NCBI GenBank assembly: GCA_025890175.1
Contig: JANPYM010000010.1
Coordinates: 1,580,427 to 1,644,426 of the forward strand
From: Ciborinia camelliae
Taxonomy: Eukaryota > Ascomycota > Leotiomycetes > Helotiales > Sclerotiniaceae
DNA: 64,000 bases
Direction of reading: 5' to 3'
Positions 1 to 12,737 of this stretch are shown in pieces. How positions within the stretch are numbered: the stretch's first letter is position 1; each line of letters begins with the position of its first letter. The notes beneath the pieces are model-generated. The model saw only the letters and a list, made by a program, of their open reading frames with translations, searched no databases and was not told where the DNA came from. Position numbers and translations under genes: made by a program.

Positions 1-801
1 GAACACCTTCGCCATATTGTCCGGAGAAATGGCTATGATACCAGCTCGTGCCATACTGTGTCGCTTGGAAAGTGTATACTTTGGTATCTCCAGGCGCAAG
101 TGGACATTCGGTGATTCCTGGTACACCATCTTCGGTATTTGTGTGATATTGGCGCACACCATGCCAATGGATACCAGTACCGTTATCTGGAAGAGAGTTC
201 TTCACGGTAACTTGGATCATATCACCCCACTAGAGGTTTGTTAGCGAATAATATATCTTACAAGAGGAAATGGCGTAAGGCTTACGTCAGCATATATTGT
301 TGGCCCAGGAAATTGGCCATTTATCAACATGCAGTCTGAGCGGGTAAATCCATCTGGTGCGCATGTTGTATTGGTCATTTCCAAACTGTACTTTCGGGTC
401 ACACCAGTAGTAGGATTTTTGTTATCAAAATCAGTTGCAATACTGAAGCCATTTCCCCAACAAGCCCTGGTGAAGGGCGAGTTTGTACAAGCAGGATCGG
501 CGACCAAGCTAGAGATAGCGGACGTGGAGGTTGAAGTTGAGGTTGTCGAGGACCCAAGAGATACGGATGCACCCGTCACAGTTGTTGAAGTTTTCAAAGA
601 TGATGAGCCAACTGATGATGACTGGGAAGTTGACGAGCTTGAAGCCTTGGGGGTGCTAGTTGACTTTCCCGAAGACGTGCTTACTTTGATGGTGGTAGAA
701 GTTGTTTGCCGTTTTACCAGGCCGTCACGTTTATCAATGGGAGCTGGGAGGATCGCTCCAATGGCAAAAGAAGATAAAACAATAATATTCAAGAGCTTCA
801 T
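1..801 (-). CDS. Secreted laccase (multicopper oxidase), 5' part only; gene runs off the window start
   Basis: Laccases oxidise phenolics and reduce O2 to water outside the cell. Two exons are visible: 801-286 and 229-1, with a 56-nt intron (donor GTAAGC, branch GCTAAC, acceptor CTAG) joined in phase 0. I chose the ATG at 801 because it opens directly on a signal peptide ([16 protein letters not shown]); an upstream in-frame ATG at 852 would put 17 residues before it. After the signal come dibasic sites (KR) and about 65 residues rich in Ser/Thr, an unusually long linker. The first cupredoxin domain follows, with [13 protein letters not shown], then HWHG and [12 protein letters not shown], which hold type-2/type-3 copper ligands, and [14 protein letters not shown], the laccase L1 signature. 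No break is seen in the visible part. Family is certain; the paralogue and substrate cannot be told. Confidence 0.93.
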
Positions 802-851
802 CTTGAGTAAGATGGAGAAAGAAACTTGATAGGACTGATCTGAAGAGAGCA

Positions 852-2977
852 ATATCTCACGCAGCCAAGTGAGACTTGATGTATTTATCTTTTCGGGTTG
901 CTACCCGGTCATTTCTTACCATACATAGTTGGGCTCATTTCAATGATGTTGATGTGCACTAGATCATCATGCGATCTCTCACACGAGGTAAGGCTTGACT
1001 GGCAAGCCTGAGAAGCAGCCATCACAATGCAACTTTGCGTGCTATCAGCAGCTCTGTAAATCAGAAACGTGGTGTAGTATTGGTTTGCATGCATCTCGGG
1101 AAAGCACACCCAATGACTAACTATAGAGTGATTTAAGCTGAAAGAATCCAAGTCCGATTGTCTGATTTGCTGACAGAAACCAAGGTTCCTGAGGTGCAAT
1201 CACTCGTACGCACTTTACATGATGTCAATCCTCAAAAATTAGAATGATAAAACTTAATGCATGTTTATTGGTATTGATGGAAAGGAAATGACAGGCACGG
1301 CGGCATGATACATATGATGTCGGTCCTCGGACAATACTTTAGTCGCTCTGGTTGCACGCCTAGATTCACCTGATCTTACACATTCAAGATTCTTCGGGAA
1401 AATATGATAACAATAGCAACAATTGCATCTCACACGATTATTGGCATACGTATGCTTTCAGGTCCCGAGAATACCGTATAGGAGGGCTCGGAATATAATT
1501 TTCTTATGCCGAAGCCAGGGTTCTTCATATATGCGAGGCTGAGATGTTCAGGTGAGATCCTTCTTCGTAGAATAGATGACTAGTTCTCTTGGCTTTGGCC
1601 ATCTTGGGCTTTGACAGGTCGACGGGGATGATTTGTACTGTACAACCTGAAATCGATGATCATGTCGTGGTAGTCGGCTTACTCAGATTCACGGGAAGCC
1701 CGGTAAATCATTGAATGATTACTTTATTTTACAGGTGCTTTAGCGTAAACTCAGTGCCTGGGCGCATGATACTAGGCTAAAACTATGCCTAAAATGTGAA
1801 TTATTCATGATCCGGAATCAGCCGGCGGGTAATAACCTTAAGGTCATACGAAACAAAACTAAACAAAATCATGAACATGTCCAAGAGAGTCAAATAATTC
1901 GTGATATGGTGTCAATAAGTTTTAGTGGCTCATTCAAACAATATTATGCAGCTATCCTCGATATTCTGCAGCTCATCCTTGGCTCAAAAAATAGGTAGTG
2001 AGCCACAATAGCGGCTGGTTTATTTATTGGCTTATAGATCTTCAGGTCAGGTTTCCATTACACGTGTCTGCCCGGTTTGTTTCTCGCTGGGATTGATTGA
2101 ACTATCGTATTTGGTGAGCCACAAAATCCTCTATACTATAGAGGAATCTGAATCTGAGGCTTAGCATTGCAGAAACATCCTCACTGAACGGCTCGTACTT
2201 CAGCAACAATGCTAAAAACTACCATAAGTGCTGTGTTGCAGCATGGTTATATCGGAGTTGGCAATGCCTTGCCATTCTCAAATTCCTCGAATCAAAAGAA
2301 ACAAAGACACATGCAATACTCGCCTCAACCCCTTATACCGAGAAAATAACATAGCTGCAGAGATTATGATTGTGGCGTTTGTTTGCATTCATATCAAACA
2401 TGATCGGAGATACCTGGTCATCTCCCATTACTGTACAGTAGCATCGAAGTATCGCGCAAGTCACTGTCAGCACACACACCATCATTCGTATTTACCTTTC
2501 TTCTCGTTACAATCCCCAAGCTCTCTCCACATTCATCACTCCCATCTGACAAGAAGAACCCGCACAATCAAGCCACTAAAGATTGTTCTTCGTTGGGGAC
2601 TGCTCCATTTGTATGCGGCACAGCAAGGCTTGTTTATTGGACTTTACTCCAATCCAGAAGCTGGAAAGAAAGATCCCGTTTCTATTGCTCTATCGTGATG
2701 ATATTATGCCGTCATATAAAGTCGGTCAATATTCTGGATGGCGTTGGATAATCCTACGATGTATTGCGCGTGTCTACACTTCCATCCGTGTAGCTGTGGT
2801 ATGTTTCTATTTTGGACAAGATCGGAGACATGCGCCCAGTAGATCGAATCCAGCCTATCTAGCTCCTATGAGGAGCTTCAAAATTTATATTGCTATATTG
2901 ACCTCGCGAACCTTTTTATAGCCGACTTTCATCACTTTCATCATTCTCATCACTCACCATCATTTGTCTCTTTCGTT
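852..2977. other. Intergenic region between laccase and Thr-rich protein gene
   Basis: This is the upstream region of two divergent genes. I see no recognisable coding exon. Short open frames (for example 909-1199 minus and 2228-2921 plus) have no motif, no good ATG context and no splice pattern. A pyrimidine-rich, CATCA-repeating stretch with a TATA-like TTTTTATA near 2911-2920 lies just before the ATG at 2978 and is probably core promoter and 5' leader. Confidence 0.5.
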
Positions 2978-4531
2978 ATGTTTTCTTCAATGGTTTATCT
3001 TTCCTATACGTTCGTTGCATTAACGTCTGTCTTTACCTATGTCAAGGCAGATTGTGCCTCATATGGTATCGATTTTCAAAATGGAGGTAGTTTTTTCATC
3101 AACAACATGGATAACTCCAACTTCACTTCCGTCACGCAATTTGTAGGATGTTCTGGAATTGCTGATGTAATTCTTGTTGGCCCTGATGAGAGATCTTGGT
3201 TGTGCAGCGATATAAACACCCAGCCTGACAATACCAATATGCTTTCAACATGGTAGATACTATTTATCAAGTCTTCGATTTGAAAGACTTTGCTGACCTT
3301 TTCCAGCCCTCTCTTGAAAAGCCAGATGTATAATGGAAGTTGGGGTATTGTAATTCTGGGCAACAATGGAAACAGTTCTTCTTTTGCTGCCCAGAGAACC
3401 TTTAATCTTCTAGTTGGATCTCAAGCTACCGTTACAGTTACCCCGACAGGTAATAATAATTCTAATGTCTTCGAATTCCAAGTTTTCACATTTGACATTT
3501 TATAGTAAATATCACAAGTGTAAGCACACCATCAACAACTTTACCCACAACCATCACAGAAACAAAACCAACTACGATTTCCGCTCTTACAATTACGGCA
3601 CCTTCTGCCACCGCGAATAATACAATTACAATTACACCCAAAGCGGTCACCACAACGATCACTACTACCTCCACCAGGACCGTCACCTCTCGGAAATACA
3701 CCTTCCCTATCATTACTACTACTAAGATAGCATCATGTAAAGTTCCCACCAAGCTCCCCACCAAGGATCCATACCCCAACGTACATTACCTCACCTTGGC
3801 TCAAAGTGTCACATCCAACTCCGCTGTTAAACGTACTGCTTACCCAGCACCTGCGGATGCTGTCATCACTCCAGCTCCAAGGGCCAATATCAACAATCGC
3901 GATGTTCCTGTTGATCTTGCTAATGTTCTTGGACGTCGTGCTGTGGGACGTCTCCTCGAGGAGAAGCTCAAGAAGCGTGCTCCAGATGTCCCAACTTTGA
4001 CAATCACCGATACAACCACATCCGATTGGAAGACATCTACTATTACGATCACTACTACTACCACCACTTTGTACAACACAGGTAAGATATATTTTCCTCA
4101 ATTTTGTCTGATATATCACAGTATTTGCTAACATAAATCACTTACCTAGCCACTTCAACTATATTTACCACTGTGTAAGGATACTCCCCCCTGTCAAGAT
4201 ATTCCAGATCTAACAAAATTATAGCACTCCGGCACCAGTCACAATCCGCACTGGAGTAACCACTGCTACCATAACGGCTCCAACACCTACAACAACAAGC
4301 ACGGTCCAAAGGTCCACCGTCACAACCGTCATATCGACAATTACTTGCAAGTATGCGTATGTTTCATTGCGTGAAATCCTACCTTCGAGAGAGATCTCCC
4401 TGAAAAGAATCTTTCACTATTTGATCCAATTTTGCTAATGTCAATTTTCTTTTAGTTTCACAATTACAAAAGCTTCGACGCCTGCTTCAGTGATAGCAAC
4501 TTGCACATCGAAGGGTGGTGTGATTGTTTGA
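2978..4531 (+). CDS. Secreted threonine-rich cell-surface-type protein, six exons
   Basis: Six exons (2978-3252, 3307-3449, 3506-4081, 4150-4174, 4225-4350, 4456-4531) join in frame to a 406-residue protein; exon 4 is only 25 nt. Introns are 50-105 nt with standard GT-AG ends. The protein starts with a signal peptide (to about residue 24, VKADC). A globular, cysteine-containing domain of about 115 residues follows (DCASYGIDFQNGGSFFIN near the start, TCPLLKSQMYNGSW spanning intron 1). After that it is very rich in Thr/Ser with Val/Ile, as in O-mannosylated wall proteins. Two dibasic sites (AVKR, LKKR) look like Kex2 cleavage points. No GPI-type hydrophobic C-terminus is seen. I recall this domain layout as a repeated secreted family in leotiomycetes, but I know no function. 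Naming is therefore structural only. Confidence 0.82.
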
Positions 4532-7287
4532 TTTTCCCGATTATATTCATGCTTTTATTCGGCTAGATTTCATCTTCTTACTTTCCGTTTCATTTTCTAT
4601 TTTGTTCCCCTTTTTCTTCTGGGGACCTTCCAAATATGGTATGGCAGACAGATTGCGAGTCATTTGATATACATTTCTCCTCACAATACAAATAATGGAG
4701 TTATTGGGTCATGGTTCTATACAGGCTGGGTGGGAAGTTCCTAATTTTGCTTTCACTTTCTTATCGGAGTTATCTACATGATCAGTGGAATTGAATCAAT
4801 TTTCCAAAATTCTCTCGCATTCGTTATCTTTGTGGCGGAATGCGGTCGTGTATGCATTGAAGATCACTTTATATACTATCTCGCATATGCACAACAGTTT
4901 AAACTCGGATCGTACCGGAACTCCGACCTACCTCTAACTACTGCCCATACAATGAGTGACAGCCTGATATTTCCCGTAAGAATAGCCTGCAAGTGCTCAT
5001 CTTGTAAAATAGTGTTTTTTTCCGAGAAGGATTTTTAATCACTAGATCAACTAAAGAATAAACCGGCAGGAAGTAGCTTCAATTTTTCAATTGAGATCTC
5101 AACTAAATTTGACAGCTTTGATCTTATTGCATCCATTAAGAAGTAATTCTTTCCTTAAGTATTAGAGGTTCAAGACCGGACTCTAATCTAGTCCGTTTAT
5201 TTCCTTGATATAAAATTTGTGTCTAATCAGTTCTCGCCGATTATAAAACCCTGAAAATCGAATATCAATAACGTTACTTAGTATACCCACATCTAATATC
5301 ATTTTAGGTCTCAAAACCCCTCAAAAGTATCGTATCGCATCGAAATACACGCCACGAAGCTTGACCCAAGATATCAAGCATCGGCTTGCATATAACATCT
5401 AGAATATTTGAATATCAACGCCATTCTATAGGCCGATTGTAGGACCAGATCTTTTCCCCGAACATCTTCTATCCAGCTGAGTATCGCGCGGTTTAATTTC
5501 GAAATCGAGTAAACACTACATTCCAATGCCGGTATTTAATTTGAACATTCAAACCACGGACCTCAAGCTGTCTGTTATGCGATGACAACCTTGATAGTTA
5601 CTCACCAATTACTTAAACGAGAGTTATCACTGGCAAGAATCAGGAACAAGAATCAGGAGCTAGAATCAATTGAGTTGATGCCAATCCCCTCCACCACCTC
5701 TACAAATAGAACATATCATCCAGCCCTATCACTAATTCGATCGCTCGTATAATTTTTACGAATCCGCCATTCTGGTTCCAGCTTGGCGCTTCTTTCTGCA
5801 AGCCCGAGATACAGGGTCCTTGATCTACTGCGTATACCCTCTGTTATCCCGCTGTGGCTTTTTCTGTTGTTTATCTACAAGCATTGAAGTTACGCGATCT
5901 GGTTCCAATCTATTCGAGTACGGAGTTAATAGTAATGCATATGTCAATGCCGTGAGCTGCTAATCGGTGAAGAAACAAAACGTCAACCGATGGACTGACA
6001 TGCCCCTTCATTTCCCAATTGCTACAAATCATAGGTAGGTAAGGTTAGAGAGGAGCATAAGATCGGAAATTTTAAACGAATAAGCTTCACAAAAATTGTG
6101 CCTTGCCTTGTACCTGAGCTGATCTACATGCATACTTTAGTTTCCAGCCATGTGGTTACACCATGATATATCCCGCAAATTCCATGTTTCATTTTGACTC
6201 ACCCCACAGCTATTCATGGGGGGGGGGTTAATCTTCTGATTGATGTCAATAATTCTAGAGTGTGATTCAACGATGTAGTGCTGAGATGAGTTGGCAGTGC
6301 AGCCAGTGCCTCTTCGAAGCCACTTGAACTGATTCACTTTGCGTAATTATTAGCTAATTATTATAAGCTAGGGATCATCTCTATGCGATCTCATGCACGG
6401 CTAGCAAATTATGGGAACATAAGAGTACTTGCCAGATACAACATGGAGATTTTCGGCGATAAGATCAAACCGCTTACTGTACATGTTTGCTTACAGGTGT
6501 CACGGTGCACAGAAAAGCATCAACATCGGAGGATTTTCATCCCATACACCGATTTTTGCTACAACATAACCGACCAACCGACCTACCGACCTACCGACCT
6601 CATCTAAGTGAATCCTATAGAATGCTATCCGGAGTTCCCCAGTTTGCTAAAAGGTTGTTGACTTTTTCACGCGAGTATTTCTCGTGTTCTAGAATCGCTT
6701 AGCAAGTAACACGGTTACACGTGTGATACTTCATTTCATACGAGATGGATCGTTACTTATGAAAGTAATATCGATTTAAGGGGGTAAACATGACTTGTGT
6801 CAGCACATCTCCCTATCAATAATCAATGCTGATTCTCGTGCTTTCCTCACGATATACTTGGATATTCTGCAGCTGGTATCATTTCAGACTGAAAATTGCT
6901 GTACATGTAGGTAAGCTCGTATCCCCGCAAAGGGAGTTCAAGATTATGATAGGCGGTGCCCCACTACTACTACTCATATAGGTAAAGAGAATTGGTCGAG
7001 GTACGAAATCACCTGTTTGGAACACTTTGCTTACGATATATGGTATCTTGATATTAATTCAATATCAATCAGTCTTTTCTGTCTTACCTGTTGGTGTACA
7101 GTAGGTATGTACGTAAATGCAATCATCTGAGTGCGAGTTTCGAGATGCGAGATACGAGCCAAGGCACTGGACAATTGCATATCATGAAATTTTCAAGGCA
7201 TGACACGACATCACCGCTCTTCCAAAAATCAAAAGCAAAACTCGGGCTCAAAATTGATAGAATCATGCAATGCATCTATCAATCTCC
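4532..7287. other. Intergenic region, no gene seen
   Basis: About 2.7 kb of AT-leaning DNA between two genes that point towards each other. Open frames are short and lack motifs. It holds a run of ten G at 6218-6227 and a small CCGACCTA-type tandem near 6577-6600. I see no terminal repeats or transposon coding remnant. Confidence 0.4.
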
Positions 7288-9065
7288 TTACAATCCACCC
7301 AAATCATATCCAAAAACAGCACACCGCTTATCCAACGCCGCTCCATTCGCGCTCCCCAATCCATCCACGTTGAACACAGCAACATCATTGACACCCCCGT
7401 TAACATTCAATTTGTTCCACCCCGGACCCATTTGAGGATCTTTTGCGAAATCGGCCCAGGCCTTTTGGATTAGAGCACTTAGGCTTATTTCAGCGGGAGT
7501 AGCGCTTGCAGGTAAATTTCCAAAGACGAGTGGGATTTCTGAGGAGTGGTAGGCACTAAGACCAGGGGCTGGTTGAATGTTGGCGAAAGTTGCGTTATAG
7601 TAGTAGCGGTAGGCTGGGTAAGAGGCGGCAGAGCTGGAAGTGGCGAGGATGCTGGCGGGCTACATTTGGGATAAGGGGTTAGTTTTAGATGTTTTGCGGG
7701 AGAAATATGGAGTTGTAGGAGGCGAAGAAAGGGGAACTTACGCATTGGAATATTAAATCAGTGTAAATCTTTGCCAGGACGTCAAAAGGCGTGTTTAACC
7801 CATCTTGCCCAACAGGATACGCAGCGATGACTTCAGCTTGAAGAGTTGTGTTGGTAGGGAACAGTACTTGAACGGCTGCTGTTATGTTACTCTGTCCGTA
7901 TACAAAAGCAGTACCCTCTTGAGCATTCGAGCCGAGAAGTATCGGTACATTTGCTATTTGGTGATTCGCTCTCCTAAGTTGTGGGTTTGAAACACGCGTT
8001 ATATTGTCCACAACTGGCTCGAATGATAATTCCGCATGCTCGATGAACGATTTTATGACAAGTGCATCGGCAGCACGTACACAAGCAAGTGCACTAGTGG
8101 CATTCAAACAACCCAGACCCGAGACGAGAGCATTCCAAGATAGAGGGCCAACCTCAATAGCTGGAATCCCAGGTGTAGCCGTCATAGTCCGGATACTGTC
8201 TTGGCCAGATTGCATGATTGCTGCCCGAAATGGTGGAAGTATGGGATAACTGGCAACAAGGGCATCTACAGAGAGTGCCCCTGCGGACTCACCAAAAATG
8301 GTCACCTTGAGGGGATCCCCACCGAATGCTAGAATATTAGTCGTGATCCAAGCTAGTGCTAGTCGTTGATCGAGAAGTCCTAGATTCTGGCCTATGTTGG
8401 GTAGTTCGGGGGAATTTGGGAAGCCAAAAACTGGATTGATCAGATATTGCTTAGGGGAATGTAGAATGTAGGGATATATCCACCATTAGTTCGGTAGTTG
8501 AAAGTCACAACAATCACATTCTGATTTCCAGCTATGTTACCACCATCATAGTACGGTAATGATGCTGATCCAAATTGTAAAGCACCACCAAAAATCCAAA
8601 CCATCACGGGAAGCAGTGAAGTATGATTGGCCCTAGATGGAGCATATACGTTCAAGTATAAGCAATCTTCACTTTCTGATGGGGGTGGTGGAGTATTAAA
8701 GAGCGCCTGGGTGAAGGCGCGAGCGGCATCCGGGTCTATGGAAAGTCAGAGAAGAACTTGATACAGATAATTCAGTACCGCTTACAGTTGAATTGCTGGA
8801 CACACGATGCCTTGAGCTGCGTGGCATTGTACGGGTTGCTTGTGAACAATGCTGGTATGATCGGTGGACTGAACCGCTGAGGTGGCCTGGCGAATGGTAT
8901 ACCAAGAAATTTAGACACAGGCAGAGTGACTCCTGGAACAGAAGAGGAAATGCCCCTAACAACGCCTTGAGGAATAATGGCGGTAGGGTTATTTTGAGCC
9001 GCGACGAATGCAAACAAGCCCAGAAAAAGGCTAATGGCAAGCATGATGAATCTCGAATTGAACAA
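7288..9065 (-). CDS. Secreted type-B carboxylesterase/lipase (COesterase family)
   Basis: An alpha/beta-hydrolase cleaving carboxylic esters, probably extracellular. Exons 9065-8786, 8735-8484, 8430-7742 and 7659-7288 (introns 50, 53 and 82 nt) splice in frame to 530 residues, the usual size for fungal type-B esterases. Two possible starts exist, 9065 and 9044; the second gives the cleaner signal peptide (MLAISLFLGLFAFVAA). Landmarks in order: KFLGIPFA near the N-terminus; SEDCLYLNVY; WIFGGALQFGS, the oxyanion-hole loop with FGGA in place of HGGG; VTIFGESAGALS, with the nucleophile Ser; GSNAQEGT, with the probable acidic residue; and AYHSSEIPLVFG, with the catalytic His. All catalytic elements are present and no break is seen. 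Substrate unknown (lipase, cholinesterase-like or feruloyl-type cannot be separated by eye). Confidence 0.93.
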
Positions 9066-11711
9066 TGAGTTGAGGGTGTGAAGTTCTTGATCATATCACA
9101 GTTTCGGAATCCAACATGGTGACTTTATACTTTTTTTTACCATATCGACGATGGAATCTACGGTTAACTTCACCTTTTTTACAATCCCTCGGGACATTTT
9201 CCCAATAAAAAAGATGGAAGTAACGTCGAAGATTCGCCACACGGGATGGCCAAATCTAATGGAACCCCGAGGTATTTTTTGTGGTGGCATCGCCATCTGT
9301 AAAATGAAATGAAAGCACGGCAATAAAGCGATGCAGAGTTTACTTGTCTATTAGCAAAACTTCCGACATGTTCGAAATGTTAAATCATCCTTCTATCACT
9401 TCGTGCCGGTATCATAAGTGTCTACACCCCACAATGAGTCTGCCAAAATACCGAGGTGTGGAATTTTCATTAAGTAAAGGTATTAGAAGATCCATAAACG
9501 GATATTGGGGGCTTTCGTTTCTGCCTCTTTCAAACGAAATAAGCGAACGTCTGATGGTGCTTCGTTTCTTGAAACATGGGTTTAGACCGTGCACTTCAAC
9601 GATCGTGATGTGCTTTAGGCCTAAATTGGCATGTCATGGGTACTTGTATAGGCAGGCAGTAACGTCGTAACGTGAATTACAAGGATGAAAATTCTCGGCG
9701 GATAAATTGTATCGGATCTATATCTTGTACAAGAAACATCTCCGCCAGGGGTAGATTTGTCATTCCGAGATTAGTAGGAATTGCTTCAGGGGAAGCAAAT
9801 AAAGGAGATTTATGGTTCTATACCCAAGTTCCGGATTCCGAAAGGAGGGGGTTTGGCCGAGGAATTGATGTCTACTGGGCCTGTGAAAGTTTTAAGCGCC
9901 GAACGCATAGCTACTCTAAAAGGGGGACTCTCAGACTTTTTTTCCTCGGGAATTTGACCGACAAGTTCGGCATATCGAATACTAAAATGGGCCCCGATGT
10001 AATGCAACTATTCTGTAGCCCATTTCCATAGCTCATAGTCTGAGCCTCGGATATCCGGCGACATATGGTGGGAATATAAGCCTATGGCAAGCCAATTTAT
10101 GTGAAGGTCTATGCGATGTGCAGGAATTTTGCGAGGGGACAACTGGGTGCAGTAATTCTATATGTCCCAATGACTTTACTGCACCCATAAATTCGACATA
10201 CTGTGGGATGGAAGCAAAATCTCGAACACAACTGTATTTATCAGAAAATGCCTCAAACGCTCACTCCGTCTCGGTGCTAGAATTTGACATGAGGAAGGCG
10301 ACCATAATGTGAGGTGGTCTCACAAGGCTCCATGTTTGGTTGATGCCTATCAGGATACAAATAGTAGTTATTACCATACACCATCTTTGATAGTTCATCC
10401 CCGTGTGTCGTCTTTTAATTTTTGTTGATATAAAATAGTTCTACATACACTAGCTCGATACACAATAATAACAAGAATTTTCATCGCACTCAGAGAGAGA
10501 TTTGAGAGTATCATCTAGCTCTCCTAATTCTCGAGGAGAACTTTTGCTAGCACGTTTCCCTTTTCGAATATCGCTTTGTAAACCAACGTAACGTGCCATG
10601 ATATGGGATAAATGGCATTTGGGAGTTTTAGATACATCGATGGAAAGGTTCTTCTCCAAATACTTTTGGGGCGAAGAAACTAACCGGAAAAGACGTGCCG
10701 GCTGGGAGAGAGCTAATGAGCAGATTCGTACTCAGCCGCATGAAAGCACGTATTTCCGTACTAGATATACTAAGATGGTCTCTAAACTTTACGGTAGCAA
10801 GAGCTCCACGTAGGTGGCTACTCTATTCTCCGTTTCCAAGTGTCTGGGGAGTTTAAAGCTTTAAATCAAGAAGTAGTAATGACAAGAATGTCATCATTTT
10901 CCTTGATGTTTAAGATGATTCTAGCACTTTTCTCATGACTCCAGGAAAGGCTATATATCGTTTTTATGCAGCCAAACTCGCCCCCCCCCCCCCCGAGTCG
11001 AACTGATGTGAGAGGTATGCTAAGCTGGCAACATCGATCCTCAGTTGTAAATGCACGGGCGATTTCTCTGATTGATAGTATAATTTTAGAAAATCCCAAG
11101 CTCCCAAACGGTTAATCTGACCTGCAAGAATATAATGGTCGAAGCATAGTTTTTTTTGCCTGAACATCAAGTGACAATGGAAGATAACTTTTGTTTCTGC
11201 ATCGATAGCTCCTACTATAGTAAAAACTAGTCTCGTATATTTTCAGCTTCATTGGTGAGCCTGGGCAATGTCATCGCTCTTCATTGTACATTGTTTGTTT
11301 TATCTCTAACGCTGAGCTTTTCAGTGTCCCAATATCCAGTCACAGGTCACAGGTGCAAGGTCAAATGACAATAGAGATTATTCGTCCTACACAGCGAGAA
11401 AGTGTGACTGGAAAATACTTTAAGCCTCCGAGCTCTACATCTTTCGCGAGCCTTAAATAGCTTACCACGGAAGGACATCATGATACTTTCAAACCGAGAA
11501 GCAAACGAAACTTGGTAATTAATAATCTCTCAAGGAATGGACCATATGTTAGGTGTAGATCTATCAATTAAGCGAGCAAGACCTAAATCGTCACCAAACA
11601 AGAGATGCTGATAGAAGCTGGCTTGTCGATTGAGCTTATGCTTGGTGATTTTGTGTAGCATGTAAGAAGAATAAACGAATGAGTTTGAGTTATCATTAAG
11701 TACCTAAGTAG
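9066..11711. other. Intergenic region with a perfect hairpin and a C14 tract; no gene recognised
   Basis: About 2.6 kb without a supportable gene. Frames up to 119 codons occur (for example 9672-10031 plus), but they show no family motif and no convincing splice context. It includes the 12-bp inverted repeat at 10144-10187 and a run of fourteen C at 10981-10994. Confidence 0.4.
10144..10187. repeat. Perfect 12-bp inverted repeat (hairpin)
   Basis: TGGGTGCAGTAA at 10144-10155 is matched by its exact reverse complement TTACTGCACCCA at 10176-10187, leaving a 20-nt loop. It lies in an intergenic stretch and is not near the end of any gene I can support. Confidence 0.7.
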
Positions 11712-12737
11712 GTGAATTCGTAGCCAAGTATGGCGATAAAGCCAAAGGTACGTAATCTCTTCGGTCATTTCAAACTCCAATACCCAACTCTGTGGGTGTG
11801 TTTCCTTTCCTATTTCTTGCTTTCGTCTATCATAATTCCATTTCCTCGTTTTTTTCAGGACTATTTTTTTGTCTGAGGAAATTGCTAAATCTCCGATGAT
11901 ATAACAGCTATTCCTTTCGATATCAGTGATATTGAAAAAACTCCTCAATTTGCCGCTGATGCCATGAAGAGATCCCCCGATGTCGACTGTATTTTCCTCA
12001 ATTCAGGATACCAACGCCGCCATGATTTTCCCAAACCTGAAAGTGTTGATATCAAAGGATTCAACGAGGAAATGCGTGTCAATTATACCAGTTTTGTAGT
12101 GTTGGCTCATGCTTTCCTGCCCTATCTTCTCAAAAAGAAGCAGCAGACTAGATTTATTTTGTACGTGAAATATTTTCCACAAAACTTTTAACAGCCCTCT
12201 CTGGACTTTTCAGATCGGAGTTTCCAATAGTCCAGGACCCTTCCGAGAATGAAAGTTTTTCAATTCTTGAATCTCTCTTGTAAAGCTGCAGCTTTTCGAG
12301 TATTGAAAGCTTTAGATCACGGACTGCTGTCCGGCGTATTCACAATCCCAACTTCCTACTAGATTTTACATTATTATTCCAGAGATCAACGACTAACAAA
12401 CAACCAGCACAACATCCAACCTCGCCATTGTGCCAGCTACAACTCTAGCGTCATACTCCGCTTCCAAGGCAGCTCTTAACGCCTTTCTTCTCTGCCTGCG
12501 TGATGACCTTCGCAACACCTCCGTGAAAATCATCGAGCTATCTCCTCCTATGGTTCAAAGTACGTGTCTTCTCCTCCACAATCCATTCCCCATGATTCAT
12601 CTCGTCTCCTAAACCTTCCCCCAATTATCTCCCTAATCCAACTAAACCCTCACCCAGCCGAACTCCACGACCACATGGGACCCGAAATCGGACGCAAAAT
12701 GGGCATGCCCATCCACGAATTCACAGCTCAAACATAA
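11712..12737 (+). pseudogene. Short-chain dehydrogenase/reductase, N-terminus missing and early stop
   Basis: SDR enzymes are NAD(P)(H)-dependent oxidoreductases. Homology resumes in the middle of the fold: VAKYGDKAK (ends 11747), intron 11748-11907, exon 11908-12160 with AIPFDISDIEK and CIFLNSGYQRR (the NNAG-equivalent) and MRVNYTSF. Intron 12161-12407 follows, then exon 12408-12559 with TTSNLA and the catalytic YSASK, intron 12560-12657, and exon 12658-12737 with ELHDHMGPEIGRKMGMP. The phases agree at all joins. No Rossmann glycine motif (TGxxxGIG) can be placed upstream, where each frame meets stops. The TAA at 12735-12737 comes early, because the same frame continues after it with GLFEGLSKV, which resembles the normal family C-terminus. 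I call it a pseudogene or a badly truncated gene; an unrecognised far-upstream exon is the alternative. Confidence 0.65.

Noticed and set aside
329..829. 166-codon plus-strand ORF opposite the laccase
   Set aside because: Antisense shadow of the Ser/Thr-rich laccase exon, giving an artificial Val/Glu-rich product.
2228..2921. Two overlapping frames of 156 and 112 codons
   Set aside because: The second starts with TTG, neither has a motif, and they overlap the promoter of the Thr-rich gene.
9672..10031. 119-codon ORF on the plus strand
   Set aside because: No family resemblance, no splice or promoter context, and competing open frames on the other strand.
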